From: Cellulomonas persica
Lineage (GTDB): Bacteria > Actinomycetota > Actinomycetes > Actinomycetales > Cellulomonadaceae
DNA length: 64,000 bases
Direction: 5' to 3'
Assembly: GCF_007989825.1 (NCBI RefSeq)
Contig: NZ_BJUA01000001.1
Span: 1-64,000, forward strand
A program made the position numbers and the translations under genes. Positions 37,031 to 51,284 of this stretch are shown one piece after another; the stretch's first letter is position 1, and each line of letters starts with the position of its first letter. The notes under the pieces are model-generated. The model was not told the DNA's origin, did not search any database, and worked only from the letters and a program-made list of their open reading frames with translations.

Positions 37031-38851
37031 TCAGGGACGTCCCAGGGTACCTGGGCGATCCGCCGCGCGACCGCCGCCGAGGCGCCTGCGCGCTCGCGCG
37101 ACGAGGTCGTCGACGAGCGTGCCGCGCCACTGGCTCCACGCGGCCGGGCCTGCGGCCACCGCGTCGGCCTCCGTGAGGACGCGCAGCGCCTGCAGCAGGT
37201 CGTCGCGGTGGTCGACGGCCTCCAGCAGCCGGTCGGTCGTCGCGGGGTCGTCGGGGTCGGCGCTCGTCGCGAGCTCCGCGAGCAGCAGGTGCTCCCGCAC
37301 GAGCCGCGTGACGTCGGCCGCGACGTCGTCGCCGAAGCCCATGCGCTCGACGATCGGACCCGCCAGGCGCGCGCCCTCGACCGAGTGGTCGCCCGCGCCG
37401 GCGCGCTTGCCGATGTCGTGCAGGAGGGCCGCGACGAGCAGCGTCTCGCTCGGGGTCCCGGGCACGAGCGCGGCCACGTTCGCGGCGGTCTCCACGAGGT
37501 GGCGGTCCACGGTGTGCCGGTGCACGGGTGAGCGCTGCGGGCGGTTGCGCACGCCCGCCCACTCCGGCATCCACGTGGTGACGACGCCGGCGAGGTCGAG
37601 CGCCTCCCAGATCGGCACCTGCGCGTGCCCGGCGGCGAGGAGCTGCAGCAGGTACTGGCGTGCCTGGCGCGGCCAGGGCGTCGGGAGCGCGGGGGTCACC
37701 GTGAGGTGCTGCACCGAGACGGGCGAGAGCTGCAGGCCCGTGCGCGCCGCGGTCGCCGCCGCGCGCAACGCGAGCAGCGGGTCGTGCTCGGGGCTCGCGT
37801 CGACCGCGAGCACGATCTCGTCGCCGTGCTGCACGAGCCCCTCGGCGATCGGGCGCAGCCGCGGGGGCATGCGGCGTCCCCGGACGAGCCGCGGGCCGCG
37901 GGCCGGGCGCTCGAGCGCCTGACGCGCGTTGCGCGCCGTCGTGTCGAGCGCGTACGAGATGATGCGCGCCGCCTCCGCGATGCTCGCGAGCAGGTCGTCG
38001 CGGTCGTCGAAGCCGACGAGCTCGGCGACCTCGTCCTGGTCGGCGAGCAGCAGGCGGTTCGTGTGGCGGCGCGTGGCGACCTGCACCGCGTCGCGCACGT
38101 CGAGCAGGTGCGTGTACGCGTGGTCGACCGCACCGTGCGGACGGTCGGTGAGCCACGTGGCCGCGAGCGCGGACAGCACCACGGCGTCGCGGATGCCGCC
38201 GCGCGCCTCCTTGAGCTCGGGCTCGATGAGGTAGGCGAGCTCGCCGTGGCGCTCTGCCCGCTGCCGCGTGGAGGCGAGCAGCTCGGGCAGACGCCGCCGA
38301 GCGGCCGCGCGCCAGTCCTCGAGCAGGGCCGAGGTGGCGCGCGCGATCACCACGGGGTCCCCCGCGACGTGCTGCAGGTCCAGCAGGCCCACCGCGGCCG
38401 GCAGGTCCTTCGACGCCACCTGACGGCACTGCGCGAGCGAGCGGACCGAGTGGTCCAGGTCGAGGCCCGCGTCCCAGATCGGGTACCAGAGGCGCTGCGC
38501 GAGCGCCGAGAGGTCCTCGACGGAGCGTCCCCGGCCCTCGTGGACGAGGAGCAGGTCGAGGTCGGAGACGGGGCTCGCGTCGCCGCGGCCCACCGACCCG
38601 ACCGCACCCAGCGCGACCCCGGCCATGTCCTGGCCGGCGGTCGCCTCGTGCCACAGCTCGACGAGCCGCCGGCGTACCAGGGCGGAGATCTGCTGGCGGC
38701 GCAGGACCCCGTCGTGCGTCGTGCCGGTCAGGGACGTGGCGAGGTCGAGCCGTTCGACGCGCAGGTCCCGCACCCCAGGGGCGGGGTGCGGGACCTGCGT
38801 GTCGTCGTCGTCCCCGGCCGCGCCCCCCACGGGCGGCCGTTCGTCGGACAT
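37031..38851 (-). CDS. glnD: PII uridylyltransferase/nucleotidyltransferase GlnD lacking ACT domains
   Basis: GlnD modifies and demodifies the PII protein in response to nitrogen status (adenylylation in actinobacteria). The nucleotidyltransferase motif [18 protein letters not shown] is at residues 85-102, then [13 protein letters not shown], and an HD hydrolase domain ([13 protein letters not shown] near 442, [10 protein letters not shown] near 476, [11 protein letters not shown]). The protein ends at 606 residues, soon after [22 protein letters not shown], where other GlnD proteins continue with two ACT domains that sense glutamine. With the stop only 25 bp from ffh, there is no room for them. 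It follows glnB by 5 bp. Confidence 0.93.
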   Translation of the reverse strand: MSDERPPVGGAAGDDDDTQVPHPAPGVRDLRVERLDLATSLTGTTHDGVLRRQQISALVRRRLVELWHEATAGQDMAGVALGAVGSVGRGDASPVSDLDLLLVHEGRGRSVEDLSALAQRLWYPIWDAGLDLDHSVRSLAQCRQVASKDLPAAVGLLDLQHVAGDPVVIARATSALLEDWRAAARRRLPELLASTRQRAERHGELAYLIEPELKEARGGIRDAVVLSALAATWLTDRPHGAVDHAYTHLLDVRDAVQVATRRHTNRLLLADQDEVAELVGFDDRDDLLASIAEAARIISYALDTTARNARQALERPARGPRLVRGRRMPPRLRPIAEGLVQHGDEIVLAVDASPEHDPLLALRAAATAARTGLQLSPVSVQHLTVTPALPTPWPRQARQYLLQLLAAGHAQVPIWEALDLAGVVTTWMPEWAGVRNRPQRSPVHRHTVDRHLVETAANVAALVPGTPSETLLVAALLHDIGKRAGAGDHSVEGARLAGPIVERMGFGDDVAADVTRLVREHLLLAELATSADPDDPATTDRLLEAVDHRDDLLQALRVLTEADAVAAGPAAWSQWRGTLVDDLVARARRRLGGGRAADRPGTLGRP

Positions 38852-38856
38852 GGTTC

Positions 38857-40448
<1,592 letters not shown>

Positions 40449-40529
40449 ACCCATTCGCTCCCCTCGCCGGCCGGGCGGCCGATCGCGGACAACGTTCGAG
40501 CAGCGGGATTTCGCCGAGCGGCTGCACGC

Positions 40530-40576
40530 GTTACCGGCAGGTGACAAGGCGCACGTGCGTGTAAACGTTGGGTTTC
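40530..40576 (-). promoter_or_regulatory. GlnR-like half-sites upstream of amtB
   Basis: On the minus strand the sequence reads GTCAC-N6-GTAAC at 40530-40545, matching the GlnR half-box GTNAC-N6-GNAAC. Further upstream is GAAAC-N6-TTTAC at 40561-40576. The two pairs are not in the exact 11-bp phase of a full GlnR array. Their position, about 80-130 bp before amtB, fits an activator site for nitrogen limitation. This is inferred from consensus only. Confidence 0.4.
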
Positions 40577-40659
40577 GAGGTGGGCGTTCGTCCGACTCGC
40601 CCCCCGGACGACGAGCGGGCGGCCACCGTCGGGGCTCGTCGCCCGCCGCTCCCCCGGGT

Positions 40660-41913
40660 CTACTGCAGCAGGCCGTCGACGAACGCCTCGGGGTCGAACG
40701 GCGCGAGGTCGTCGGGTCCCTCGCCGAGCCCGACGAGCTTGACCGGCACGCCGAGCTCGCGCTGCACCGCGACGACGATGCCGCCCTTGGCGGTGCCGTC
40801 GAGCTTGGTCAGCACGATGCCCGTGACCCCCGCGACCTCGCCGAAGACGCGCGCCTGGTTGAGCCCGTTCTGGCCCGTCGTCGCGTCGAGCACGAGCAGG
40901 ACCTCGGACAGCGGAGCCTCCTTGCCGATGACGCGCGTGATCTTGCCGAGCTCGTCCATGAGGCCCGCCTTGTTCTGCAGCCGACCGGCGGTGTCGACGA
41001 CGACGACGTCGACGTCGGCCTGCTTGCCGGTCCGCACGGCCTCGAACGCGACCGACGCCGGGTCGGCGCCCTCGCGCTCCGAGCGCACGGTCGGCACGCC
41101 CACGCGCGAGCCCCACGTCTCGAGCTGGTCGGCGGCCGCCGCGCGGAACGTGTCCGCCGCGCCGAGCACGACCGACCGCCCTTCGGCGACGAGCAGCCGC
41201 GTGAGCTTGCCGATCGTCGTCGTCTTGCCCGTGCCGTTCACGCCGACGACGAGCAGGACCGCGGGCGTGCGCGTGCCGTCGGCGGCGACGGTCGGCGCGA
41301 CGTGCAGCGAGCGGTCGAGCGTCGGGTCGACGAGCTCGAGGAGCTGGGCGCGCAGCAGCGTCTTGACCTGCGCGGGGTCCTTGAGGCCCTCGACGCGCAC
41401 GCGCGTGCGCAGCGCGTCGATGAGCTCGCCGCTGGGTCCGGCGCCGACGTCGGCGAGCAGGAGCGTCTCCTCGAGCTCGTCCCAGTCGTCCTCCGCGAGG
41501 TGGTCGCGGGACAGCACCGCGAGCAGCCGCGTGCCGAGCGGCGAGCCGGAGCGCGCGAGGCGGTCACGCAGCCGCGCGAGGCGTCCGGCGGCGGGCGTCG
41601 GCACCTCGATCGACGGCAGGACGTCGAGCTCGGGAGTGCCGAGGCCGCTCTCGGCGGGCGGTGCCTCGGCCTGCTCCGGCAACGTGTCGAGCGTGCCCAC
41701 GCCCGCGGTGGGCGGGACGTCCACGCCGCGCGGCGACTCGTCGTCGTCGGGCGCCGCGGCCGGGGTGGGGACGCGCTCGATCGTCGGCGCGGGCGCCGAG
41801 GTCGAGGTGTCGTCGCCCGAGCGGCGGCGCGAGACGAACAGCGTGACGACGGCCGCGACGAGCGCGATCGGCACACCGGCGGCCAGGAGCGTGGTCAGGG
41901 CATCGGAGTTCAC
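40660..41913 (-). CDS. ftsY: SRP receptor FtsY
   Basis: SRP receptor GTPase at the membrane. The 417-residue protein begins with one membrane-spanning segment (LAAGVPIALVAAVVTLFVSRRR), then an acidic Pro/Glu/Asp-rich linker (to about residue 105), the N domain, and the G domain with GVNGTGKTTTIGKL, AADTFRAAAADQLE, VDTAGRLQNKAGLMDEL, TKLDGTAKGG and GLGEGPDDLAPFDPEAFV at the end. An N-terminal TM anchor is common in actinobacterial FtsY. GTG start. A plus-strand pectate lyase gene separates it from smc. Confidence 0.97.
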   Translation of the reverse strand: MNSDALTTLLAAGVPIALVAAVVTLFVSRRRSGDDTSTSAPAPTIERVPTPAAAPDDDESPRGVDVPPTAGVGTLDTLPEQAEAPPAESGLGTPELDVLPSIEVPTPAAGRLARLRDRLARSGSPLGTRLLAVLSRDHLAEDDWDELEETLLLADVGAGPSGELIDALRTRVRVEGLKDPAQVKTLLRAQLLELVDPTLDRSLHVAPTVAADGTRTPAVLLVVGVNGTGKTTTIGKLTRLLVAEGRSVVLGAADTFRAAAADQLETWGSRVGVPTVRSEREGADPASVAFEAVRTGKQADVDVVVVDTAGRLQNKAGLMDELGKITRVIGKEAPLSEVLLVLDATTGQNGLNQARVFGEVAGVTGIVLTKLDGTAKGGIVVAVQRELGVPVKLVGLGEGPDDLAPFDPEAFVDGLLQ

Positions 41914-42133
41914 ACGCACAGTCTGGCCGCGTGCGGGGTGAGGACGCGAACCCGGTCGGCTCTCCGGACCCGCGCGACCCTGCGCGGCGCGCGCGGGCCG
42001 GTGGCACCGGGCCCGGCCGACGTGATTCGTTTCGGCCGTGTCGGCCGGTGCGGGCGCGTGCGTACGGTCACGTCGCGACGGCCCCGGTCTCGCCGGGGAC
42101 AGCGCTGTCCACGAGGCTGTCCAGGAGGTCAGC

Positions 42134-43465
42134 ATGACCAGCACGCACCGCGCCACCCACCTGGCCCTCCGGCACAGGGGCGATCAGCAGGCCCACCATC
42201 GACGCAGCACGGCAGGACGCGTGCGCCTGACCGTCGCCGCGCTCGTCGTCGTGGTCCTCGCCGGCACGCTCGGTCTGGCCACGGCCCTGGGCGCCACGGC
42301 CGCGACCGTGGACCCGAACGCCTGGTACGTGCTCGTCAGCCGCAAGAGCGACAAGGTCCTCGACGTGCCCGGGGCCACCGGCGACGGGTCGCCGCTCGTG
42401 CAGACGACGCGGACCGATGCGGCGAGCCAGCAGTTCCGGCTCGTCCCCGTCGGGGACGGCTGGTACGAGCTGCACCACCGCGCGTCGGGCAAGGTCGTCG
42501 ACCTGTGGGAGTGGAGCACCGCCGAGGGCGCGTCGTTCCGCCTGTTCGCCGACCTCGACGGCGCCAACCAGCGGTTCCGCCTCGCCGACCAGTCCGGCTA
42601 CGTCCGGCTGCTCAACCGGCACTCCGGCAAGGCGCTGCAGGTCGCGGGCGCCTCGACCGCGCAGGGCGCGGCGATCGTCCAGGGCACGGACACGAAGTCG
42701 TACCACCAGCAGTGGGCGCTGGCGAAGGTCGGCAGCGGCGGCAGCACGCCCACGCCGACGCCCAGCGCGTCCCCGTCGTCGCCCGGCACCGCCTCCTGGC
42801 CGAGCGCGACCGGACAGCAGCACGTCTCGTCGACCATCTCCGTGAGCGGCACGTTCGACGGCGGGCTCGTGCGGTACTACGGCATCTCGTCGAGCGGGCA
42901 GGACGAGTCGCAGCCGCCCATGTTCCGGCTCGCCGACGGCGCGGTCCTCACGAACGTCATCCTCGGGTCGGGCGCGGGTGACGGGGTGCACTGCGCCGGC
43001 ACGTGCACACTGCAGAACGTCTGGTGGGAGGACGTCGAGGAGGACGCCGCGACGCTCAAGGGCAGCTCGCCGTCGCAGGTGATGACCGTCGACGGGGGCG
43101 GTGCGCGCCACGCGTCCGACAAGGTGTTCCAGCACAACGGCCCGGGCACGTTCGTCATCCGCAACTTCCAGGCGGCCGACATCGGCAAGCTCTACCGCTC
43201 GTGCGGGAACTGCTCGACGCAGTACGCGCGCACCGTGGTCGTGCAGGGCGTCACCGTGACCGCGCCGGCGACGACGCTCGTCGGCATCAACTCGAACCTC
43301 GGCGACCGGGCGACGCTGTCCGGCGTCACGATCGTGGACGACGCGTCACGCAAGGTCGTCATCTGCGAGGAGTACCGGGGCGTGACCTCGGGTGAGGCGA
43401 CGAAGATCGGCGCGGGACCGAGCGCGGCGTGCGGGTACTCGCCCTCGGCGGTCGTCTACCGGTGA
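42134..43465 (+). CDS. Secreted pectate lyase, PL3, with ricin-type CBM
   Basis: 443-residue exported enzyme. An extended N-terminus and hydrophobic core (LTVAALVVVVLAGTLGLATAL) give a signal peptide cleaved near residue 57. A ricin-B/CBM13-like carbohydrate-binding domain follows (about 60-200; QQFRLVPVGDGWYELHHRASGKVVDLW, LLNRHSGKALQVAG, QQWALAKV), then a Pro/Thr/Ser linker and a polysaccharide lyase family 3 domain (VILGSGAGDGVHCAGTC, NVWWEDVEEDAATLKG, VFQHNGPGTFVIRNF). It would cleave polygalacturonate with calcium, consistent with plant-biomass degradation. ATG with AGGAGG. It is a solitary plus-strand insertion between ftsY and smc, with no neighbouring sugar genes. Confidence 0.9.
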   Translation: MTSTHRATHLALRHRGDQQAHHRRSTAGRVRLTVAALVVVVLAGTLGLATALGATAATVDPNAWYVLVSRKSDKVLDVPGATGDGSPLVQTTRTDAASQQFRLVPVGDGWYELHHRASGKVVDLWEWSTAEGASFRLFADLDGANQRFRLADQSGYVRLLNRHSGKALQVAGASTAQGAAIVQGTDTKSYHQQWALAKVGSGGSTPTPTPSASPSSPGTASWPSATGQQHVSSTISVSGTFDGGLVRYYGISSSGQDESQPPMFRLADGAVLTNVILGSGAGDGVHCAGTCTLQNVWWEDVEEDAATLKGSSPSQVMTVDGGGARHASDKVFQHNGPGTFVIRNFQAADIGKLYRSCGNCSTQYARTVVVQGVTVTAPATTLVGINSNLGDRATLSGVTIVDDASRKVVICEEYRGVTSGEATKIGAGPSAACGYSPSAVVYR

Positions 43466-43490
43466 CGGCGCCGGGCCGACGACGCCCGGG

Positions 43491-43580
43491 GTCAGCGGTA
43501 GACGTCAGCGGTAGACGTCAGCGGTAGACGTCAGCAGTCGACGTCAGCAGTGGACGTCAGCCGGGCACGTCAGCCGTGAC
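43491..43580. repeat. 13-bp tandem repeat, seven copies, after the pectate lyase gene
   Basis: Units start at 43491, 43504, 43517 (identical GTCAGCGGTAGAC), then 43530 and 43543 (GTCAGCAGTCGAC, GTCAGCAGTGGAC), 43556 (GTCAGCCGGGCAC) and a 12-bp final copy at 43569. The array starts 25 bp after the lyase stop and reaches the stop of the convergent hypothetical gene. A small hairpin (CCGGGC 43471-43476, GCCCGG 43484-43489) precedes it. Identity decays along the array. Confidence 0.9.
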
Positions 43581-43905
43581 GGCGCAGCGGGATGGCGCGG
43601 GCCGCCTTGTCGCGCGCACGCGCCAGGCCGGCCGAGAGGTCGTCGACGTGCAGGTAGCCCTCGCCCTGCTCGGCCGTGGCGCGCAGGAACTCGGCGAGGG
43701 ACAGGTCGACGGGCTCGGCCTCGGCCGCCTCGGCGGCCGCGAGCTGGTCCGGCGCGGGGTGCCGACGCGCCCGCAGGCCCCGGCGGAACGCCTGCCACGG
43801 CGACTCGTCGTCGCGTCGCTCGTCCGCGTCCGACGTGCTCGCGACGAGCAGGACGACGGCCGCCACCGCGAGGGCGACGAGGATGGCGATCACGACGGGC
43901 AGCAC
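43570..43905 (-). CDS. Small single-pass membrane protein, unknown function
   Basis: 111 residues from GTG: an N-terminal membrane helix (VVIAILVALAVAAVVLLVAS), then a hydrophilic cytoplasmic-type region with DERRDDESPWQAFRRGLRAR, an Ala/Glu-rich stretch, and LSLAEFLRATAEQGEGYLHVDDL. I do not recognise a family. A longer start (43983) would add 26 residues whose codons lack the strong G/C third-position bias, so I prefer the shorter one. It is located directly after smc, same strand. Confidence 0.6.
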   Translation of the reverse strand: MLPVVIAILVALAVAAVVLLVASTSDADERRDDESPWQAFRRGLRARRHPAPDQLAAAEAAEAEPVDLSLAEFLRATAEQGEGYLHVDDLSAGLARARDKAARAIPLRRHG

Positions 43906-44039
43906 GCGTCCAGTCTCGTCCGTACGCCGCGACGGCGCCGCCCCGGCGCCGGGTTCCCACCCACTCCCACACACGATCTTCACGCCCGGCGTCGGCGGGC
44001 GGCGAGGACGGTGCCCGGTCCGAGCGGCGACCGGTCGGC

Positions 44040-47000
44040 TCAGGCGGTCTCGCGCATGCGCTGGCTCACGACGGTGGTCACACCGTCACCCCGCATGGTC
44101 ACGCCGTACAGCGCGTCGGCGATCTCCATCGTGCGCTTCTGGTGCGTCACGACGATGAGCTGGGAGTCCTCCTGCAGCTCGCGGAAGATCTCCAGGAGCC
44201 GTCCCAGGTTCGCGTCGTCGAGCGCCGCCTCGACCTCGTCCATGACGTAGAACGGGCTGGGCCGCGCCTTGAAGATCGCGACGAGCATCGCGACCGCCGT
44301 CAGCGAGCGCTCACCGCCGGACAGCAGCGACAGCCGCTTGACCTTCTTGCCCGCCGGGCGTGCCTCGACGTCGATGCCGGTCGTCAGCATGTCGTCGGGG
44401 TCGGTCAGCACGAGCCGGCCCTCCCCGCCCGGGAACAGCCGCGGGAAGACGCTGTCGAACGCCGCCGCGGTGTCGCGGTACGCGTCGGCGAACACCTGCT
44501 CGACGCGCTCGTCGATCTCCTTGACGATCTCGAGCAGGTCCGTCCGGGACTTCTTGAGGTCCGCGAGCTGGTCGACGAGGAACTTGTGCCGCTCCTCGAG
44601 CGCGGCGAACTCCTCGAGCGCGAGCGGGTTCACGCGCCCGAGCAGCGACAGCGCGCGCTCGGCGGCTCGCAGGCGCTTCTCCTGCTGCTCGCGCACGTAC
44701 GGCACGTGCGTCGGCGCGTCGGGGTCGGGCTCGGTCCCGGGCGGCACGACGACGGGCACGTCCTGGTGCGGCCCGAACTCCTCGAGCAGCACGGCCGGGT
44801 CGAGCCCGAGCTCCTCGACCGAGCGCGCCTCGAGCTGCTCGATGCGCAGCCGCTGCTGCGTGCGCGCGACCTCGTCGCGGTGCGCGACGTCCGTCAGGCG
44901 CGCGAGCTCGGCCGCCTGCTGCTCGGCCTGCACACGCAGCCCCGTGATGGCCTCGTCGCGCGCCGCACGCGCGGCCTCGGCGTGCTCGCGCTCGTCGGAG
45001 GCGCGGCGCAGCGAGCCGTCGAGCAGCGCGAGCGCGTGCGTCGCGCCGTCCTGCACCGCGCGTGCGACCGCGGCCTGCCGCGCGCGGGCCCGTTCGCGCT
45101 CGGCGGCACGCTCGCGCGCGGCCCGCTCGGAGGCCGCGGCGCGCTCGAGCGACTCCGCTCGCCCCGACAGCGCCCGGGCGCGCTCCTCGACCGTGCGCAG
45201 CGTCAGGCGCGCCTCGGTCTCGCGCTGGCGTGCGCTCGTCGCGGACTCGAGCAGCGTGTCGCGGCGCTGGGTGCCCTCGGCGATCTGCGCCTCGCTCTCG
45301 ACGGGCTCGACCTCGGCGGCCGCGAGCCGCTCGGTGAGCTCGGCGAGCTGAGCCGTGTCGTCCTCGAGCTGGCGCGACGCCGCGTCGAGCGAGGCCTGCA
45401 CACGCTCGGCCTCGGCCCGCGCCGCGCGAGCGGTCGAGCCGAGGTTCCCGAGCTGCTCGGCGACGGCCGCGAGCTGCGCGTCGGACTCGTTGAGCCGCTC
45501 GAGCGTGGCCTCGTAGGCCGCACGCGCCCCGTCCTTCTCCTGGGTCGCTCGCGCCACCTCGAACCGCAGCCGCTCGGCCTCGGCGGTCGCCTCCTGCGCG
45601 CCCTGGCGCGCCTGGTCGAGCGCGGCCTGCAGGTGCAGCGCGCTCGGTGCGGCGGCCGAGCCGCCCGAGGCGTGCGTGCGGGACAGCACGTCACCTGTGC
45701 GCGTCGCGACGACGAGGTCCGGGGCCTGGGCGAGCACCGCGCGGGCCGCCGCGAGATCGTCGACGACGACCACGTCGGCCAGCAGCGCGGCCACGGTCGC
45801 GCGCACGTTCTCGGGGGCCTCGACGAGGTCGGTCGCCAGGTCGGCGCCCGCAGGCACCTCGGGTCGCGCGTCGGTCCGCGGCGCCGGCCCACCGACCACG
45901 AGGCTGGCGCGGCCTGCGTCCTCGGTCCGCAGCCAGCGGATCGCGTCGACGGCCGCGTCGACCGACTCCACCGCGACCGCGTCCGCGCTCGCCCCGAGTG
46001 CCGCGACGATCGCGTCCTCGTCGCGCGGGTCGACCGCCAGGAGGGCGGCGACCGAGCCGATCGTGCCCGACAGGCCGTCCGCAGCGAGCAGCGCGCCCGC
46101 ACCGTCCTTGCGCGTCAGGCTCAGCTCGAGCGTCTCGGCACGCGACGTGAGCGAGGACTTCTCGCGCTCGGCGGCGGCGAGCGCGTCCGTCAGCTCGACG
46201 AGCCGGGCGGTGACGGCCTCGAGCGCCTCGACGGCCGACTCGTGCGCGGCGTCGAGCCCTTCCTCGCCCTCCTCCGCACCGGCGACCTGCGACTCGAGCG
46301 CCGCGAACTGCGCGGTCGCCTCGGCGCCGCGGCGCTCGGCGGCCACGAGCGACTCGCGCAGTCGTCCGATCTCGGCCTGCGTCGCCTCGACGCGGCTGCG
46401 GCGCGCCGCCACCTGTCCGGCGAGGCGGGCGACGCCCTCGCGCCGGTCGGCCGCACCGCGCAGCGCGGTCGCGAGCTCCTTCTCGGCGGCGGATGCCGCC
46501 TGCTCGACCTCCTGGCGCGCAGCGACCGCGGCCTCGAGCGCCGCGCGGGCGAGGTCGACCTCGGAGGCGAGCTCGGCCTCGGCCTGACGCACGCGCTCGG
46601 CCTGCGCGGCGAGGTCGTCCGGGTCGCGCCCGTCGCCGCGGTCGGGCGTCGACGTCCCCAGCAGCCGCACGCGGTCGGCGGCGAGCGACGCGGTCCCTCG
46701 CAGCCGCTCACGCAGCGAGGACAGCCGGTACCAGACCTCGCTGATCTCGCTGAGCGCGGGAGCCGCCTCGGCAGCCTCGCGCTCGAGCGTCGCGAGCCGT
46801 GCGCGGGTCGCGCCGAGCGTCGCCTCCACCTGCGCGCGCTGGTCGTTGAGCGCGGTCTCGTCGGCGACCTCCTGCTCGAGCTGTGAGCGCAGCTGCGCGA
46901 GGTCGTCGGCCAGCAGCCGGGCACGCGCGTCGCGCAGGTCGGACTGCACGACCGCGGCCTTGCGCGCGACCTCCGCCTGGCGACCGAGCGGCCCGAGCTG

Positions 47001-47600
47001 GCGGCGGATCTCCGCGGTCAGGTCGTTCAGGCGCGTGAGGTTGGCCTGCATCGCGTCGAGCTTGCGCAGCGCCTTGTCCTTGCGCTTGCGGTGCTTGAGG
47101 ACGCCCGCGGCCTCCTCGATGAAGCCGCGGCGCTCCTCGGGCGTGGCCCGTAGCACGGCGTCGAGCTGACCCTGGCCGACGATCACGTGCATCTCGCGGC
47201 CCAGGCCGGAGTCCGACAGCAGGTCCTGGATGTCGAGCAGCCTGCAGCCCTGCCCGTTGATCGCGTACTCCGAGCCGCCGTTGCGGAACAGGGTCCGCGA
47301 GATCGTGACCTCGGTGTACTCGATCGGCAGCGCGCCGTCGGTGTTGTCGATCGTCAGCGACACCTCGGCGCGGCCGAGCGGCGGACGCCCCGCGGTGCCC
47401 GCGAAGATGACGTCCTCCATCTTGCCGCCGCGCAGCGACTTGGCGCCCTGCTCCCCCATGACCCACGCGAGCGCGTCGACCACGTTCGACTTGCCGGAGC
47501 CGTTCGGCCCGACGACGCACGTGACGCCCGGCTCGAAGCTCAACGTCGTCGCCGAGGCGAACGACTTGAACCCGCGCAGGGTCAGCGTCTTGAGGTGCAC
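44040..47600 (-). CDS. smc: Chromosome segregation protein SMC
   Basis: SMC ATPase that loops DNA with ScpA/ScpB for chromosome segregation. The 1186-residue protein has Walker A GPNGSGKSNVVDALAWV near residue 32, two long Ala/Glu/Arg-rich coiled coils, a hinge around residues 500-660 (GLSGTIGSVAALLAVD... GDVLSRTHASGG), the signature LSLLSGGERSLTAVAML and Walker B PFYVMDEVEAALDD near residue 1110. Normal length. GTG start. Confidence 0.98.
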   Translation of the reverse strand: MHLKTLTLRGFKSFASATTLSFEPGVTCVVGPNGSGKSNVVDALAWVMGEQGAKSLRGGKMEDVIFAGTAGRPPLGRAEVSLTIDNTDGALPIEYTEVTISRTLFRNGGSEYAINGQGCRLLDIQDLLSDSGLGREMHVIVGQGQLDAVLRATPEERRGFIEEAAGVLKHRKRKDKALRKLDAMQANLTRLNDLTAEIRRQLGPLGRQAEVARKAAVVQSDLRDARARLLADDLAQLRSQLEQEVADETALNDQRAQVEATLGATRARLATLEREAAEAAPALSEISEVWYRLSSLRERLRGTASLAADRVRLLGTSTPDRGDGRDPDDLAAQAERVRQAEAELASEVDLARAALEAAVAARQEVEQAASAAEKELATALRGAADRREGVARLAGQVAARRSRVEATQAEIGRLRESLVAAERRGAEATAQFAALESQVAGAEEGEEGLDAAHESAVEALEAVTARLVELTDALAAAEREKSSLTSRAETLELSLTRKDGAGALLAADGLSGTIGSVAALLAVDPRDEDAIVAALGASADAVAVESVDAAVDAIRWLRTEDAGRASLVVGGPAPRTDARPEVPAGADLATDLVEAPENVRATVAALLADVVVVDDLAAARAVLAQAPDLVVATRTGDVLSRTHASGGSAAAPSALHLQAALDQARQGAQEATAEAERLRFEVARATQEKDGARAAYEATLERLNESDAQLAAVAEQLGNLGSTARAARAEAERVQASLDAASRQLEDDTAQLAELTERLAAAEVEPVESEAQIAEGTQRRDTLLESATSARQRETEARLTLRTVEERARALSGRAESLERAAASERAARERAAERERARARQAAVARAVQDGATHALALLDGSLRRASDEREHAEAARAARDEAITGLRVQAEQQAAELARLTDVAHRDEVARTQQRLRIEQLEARSVEELGLDPAVLLEEFGPHQDVPVVVPPGTEPDPDAPTHVPYVREQQEKRLRAAERALSLLGRVNPLALEEFAALEERHKFLVDQLADLKKSRTDLLEIVKEIDERVEQVFADAYRDTAAAFDSVFPRLFPGGEGRLVLTDPDDMLTTGIDVEARPAGKKVKRLSLLSGGERSLTAVAMLVAIFKARPSPFYVMDEVEAALDDANLGRLLEIFRELQEDSQLIVVTHQKRTMEIADALYGVTMRGDGVTTVVSQRMRETA

Positions 47601-47729
47601 GGTCGCGAGTGTAGGTCGACCAGGGCCTCGACCCGGGGACGTGCCCGAAGCGTCGGGTTCAGACGGCGTCCCCGGCGTGCCCGGCAGGAGGCGTGCCGCG
47701 GAGCGTCCCGCGGGCCGCGGCGCGAGGCG

Positions 47730-48155
47730 TCAGAGCGCCGGGAACCACAGCGCGATCTCGCGCGCGGCGGACTGCGGGGAGTCCGAGCCGTGCACGACGT
47801 TCTCGATGACCTGGGCGCCCCAGTCACGCGCCAGGTCGCCGCGGATCGTGCCCGGCGCGGCGGTCGTCGGGTCGGTCGCACCCGCGAGCGAGCGGAAGCC
47901 CTCGACGACGCGCTGGCCCTCGACCACGGCCGCGACCAGCGGGCCGGAGCTCATGAACTCGATCAGCGGCCGCACGAACGGCTTGCCCGCGTGCTCCGCG
48001 TAGTGCTCGGCGAGGAGCGCCTCGTCGGCCTGGCGCAGCTCGAGCGCGACGAGCGTGTAGCCCTTGGCCTCGATGCGGCGCAGGACCTCCCCGACGTTGC
48101 CGCGGGCAACGCCGTCGGGCTTGACGAGGACGAGGGTGCGCTGGACGTCAGACAT
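47730..48155 (-). CDS. ndk: Nucleoside diphosphate kinase
   Basis: NDK balances NTP and dNTP pools by phosphotransfer through a histidine. The 141-residue protein has [24 protein letters not shown], the [19 protein letters not shown] block, [25 protein letters not shown] with the phospho-His in NVVHGSDS, and ends in EIALWFP. The ATG beginning MSDVQRT was chosen from family alignment; the frame is open further upstream. DUF4233 and ndk are adjacent, as in most actinobacteria. Confidence 0.97.
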   Translation of the reverse strand: MSDVQRTLVLVKPDGVARGNVGEVLRRIEAKGYTLVALELRQADEALLAEHYAEHAGKPFVRPLIEFMSSGPLVAAVVEGQRVVEGFRSLAGATDPTTAAPGTIRGDLARDWGAQVIENVVHGSDSPQSAAREIALWFPAL

Positions 48156-48287
48156 GGCGCCCACCCTAGTGTCGCGGCACGGGCCGTCGTGCCGGTTGCG
48201 CACGATCCGGCCGGGTGTGACCCGACCGGATCACGCCACCTGGCGTGACGGGTCCCGCGGCCCGGGACGTGCCTGCCGTCGGTCGTG

Positions 48288-51223
<2,936 letters not shown>

Positions 51224-51249
51224 TCACGCGGCTCGGCGCGCGCCGAGCC

Positions 51250-51267
51250 ACGGCGCCATCGCGCCGT
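51250..51267 (-). terminator. Short terminator after dhaM
   Basis: Perfect 7-bp stem ACGGCGC with GCGCCGT around a 4-nt loop, 17 nt after the dhaM stop codon. It would separate the dha operon from tetR. Confidence 0.45.
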
Positions 51268-51284
51268 TCTCAGCCCTGCCCGCC

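Noticed and set aside
43491..43580. Could the seven-copy repeat be a CRISPR array?
   Set aside because: Units are 13 bp and contiguous, without spacers, and no cas genes are nearby.
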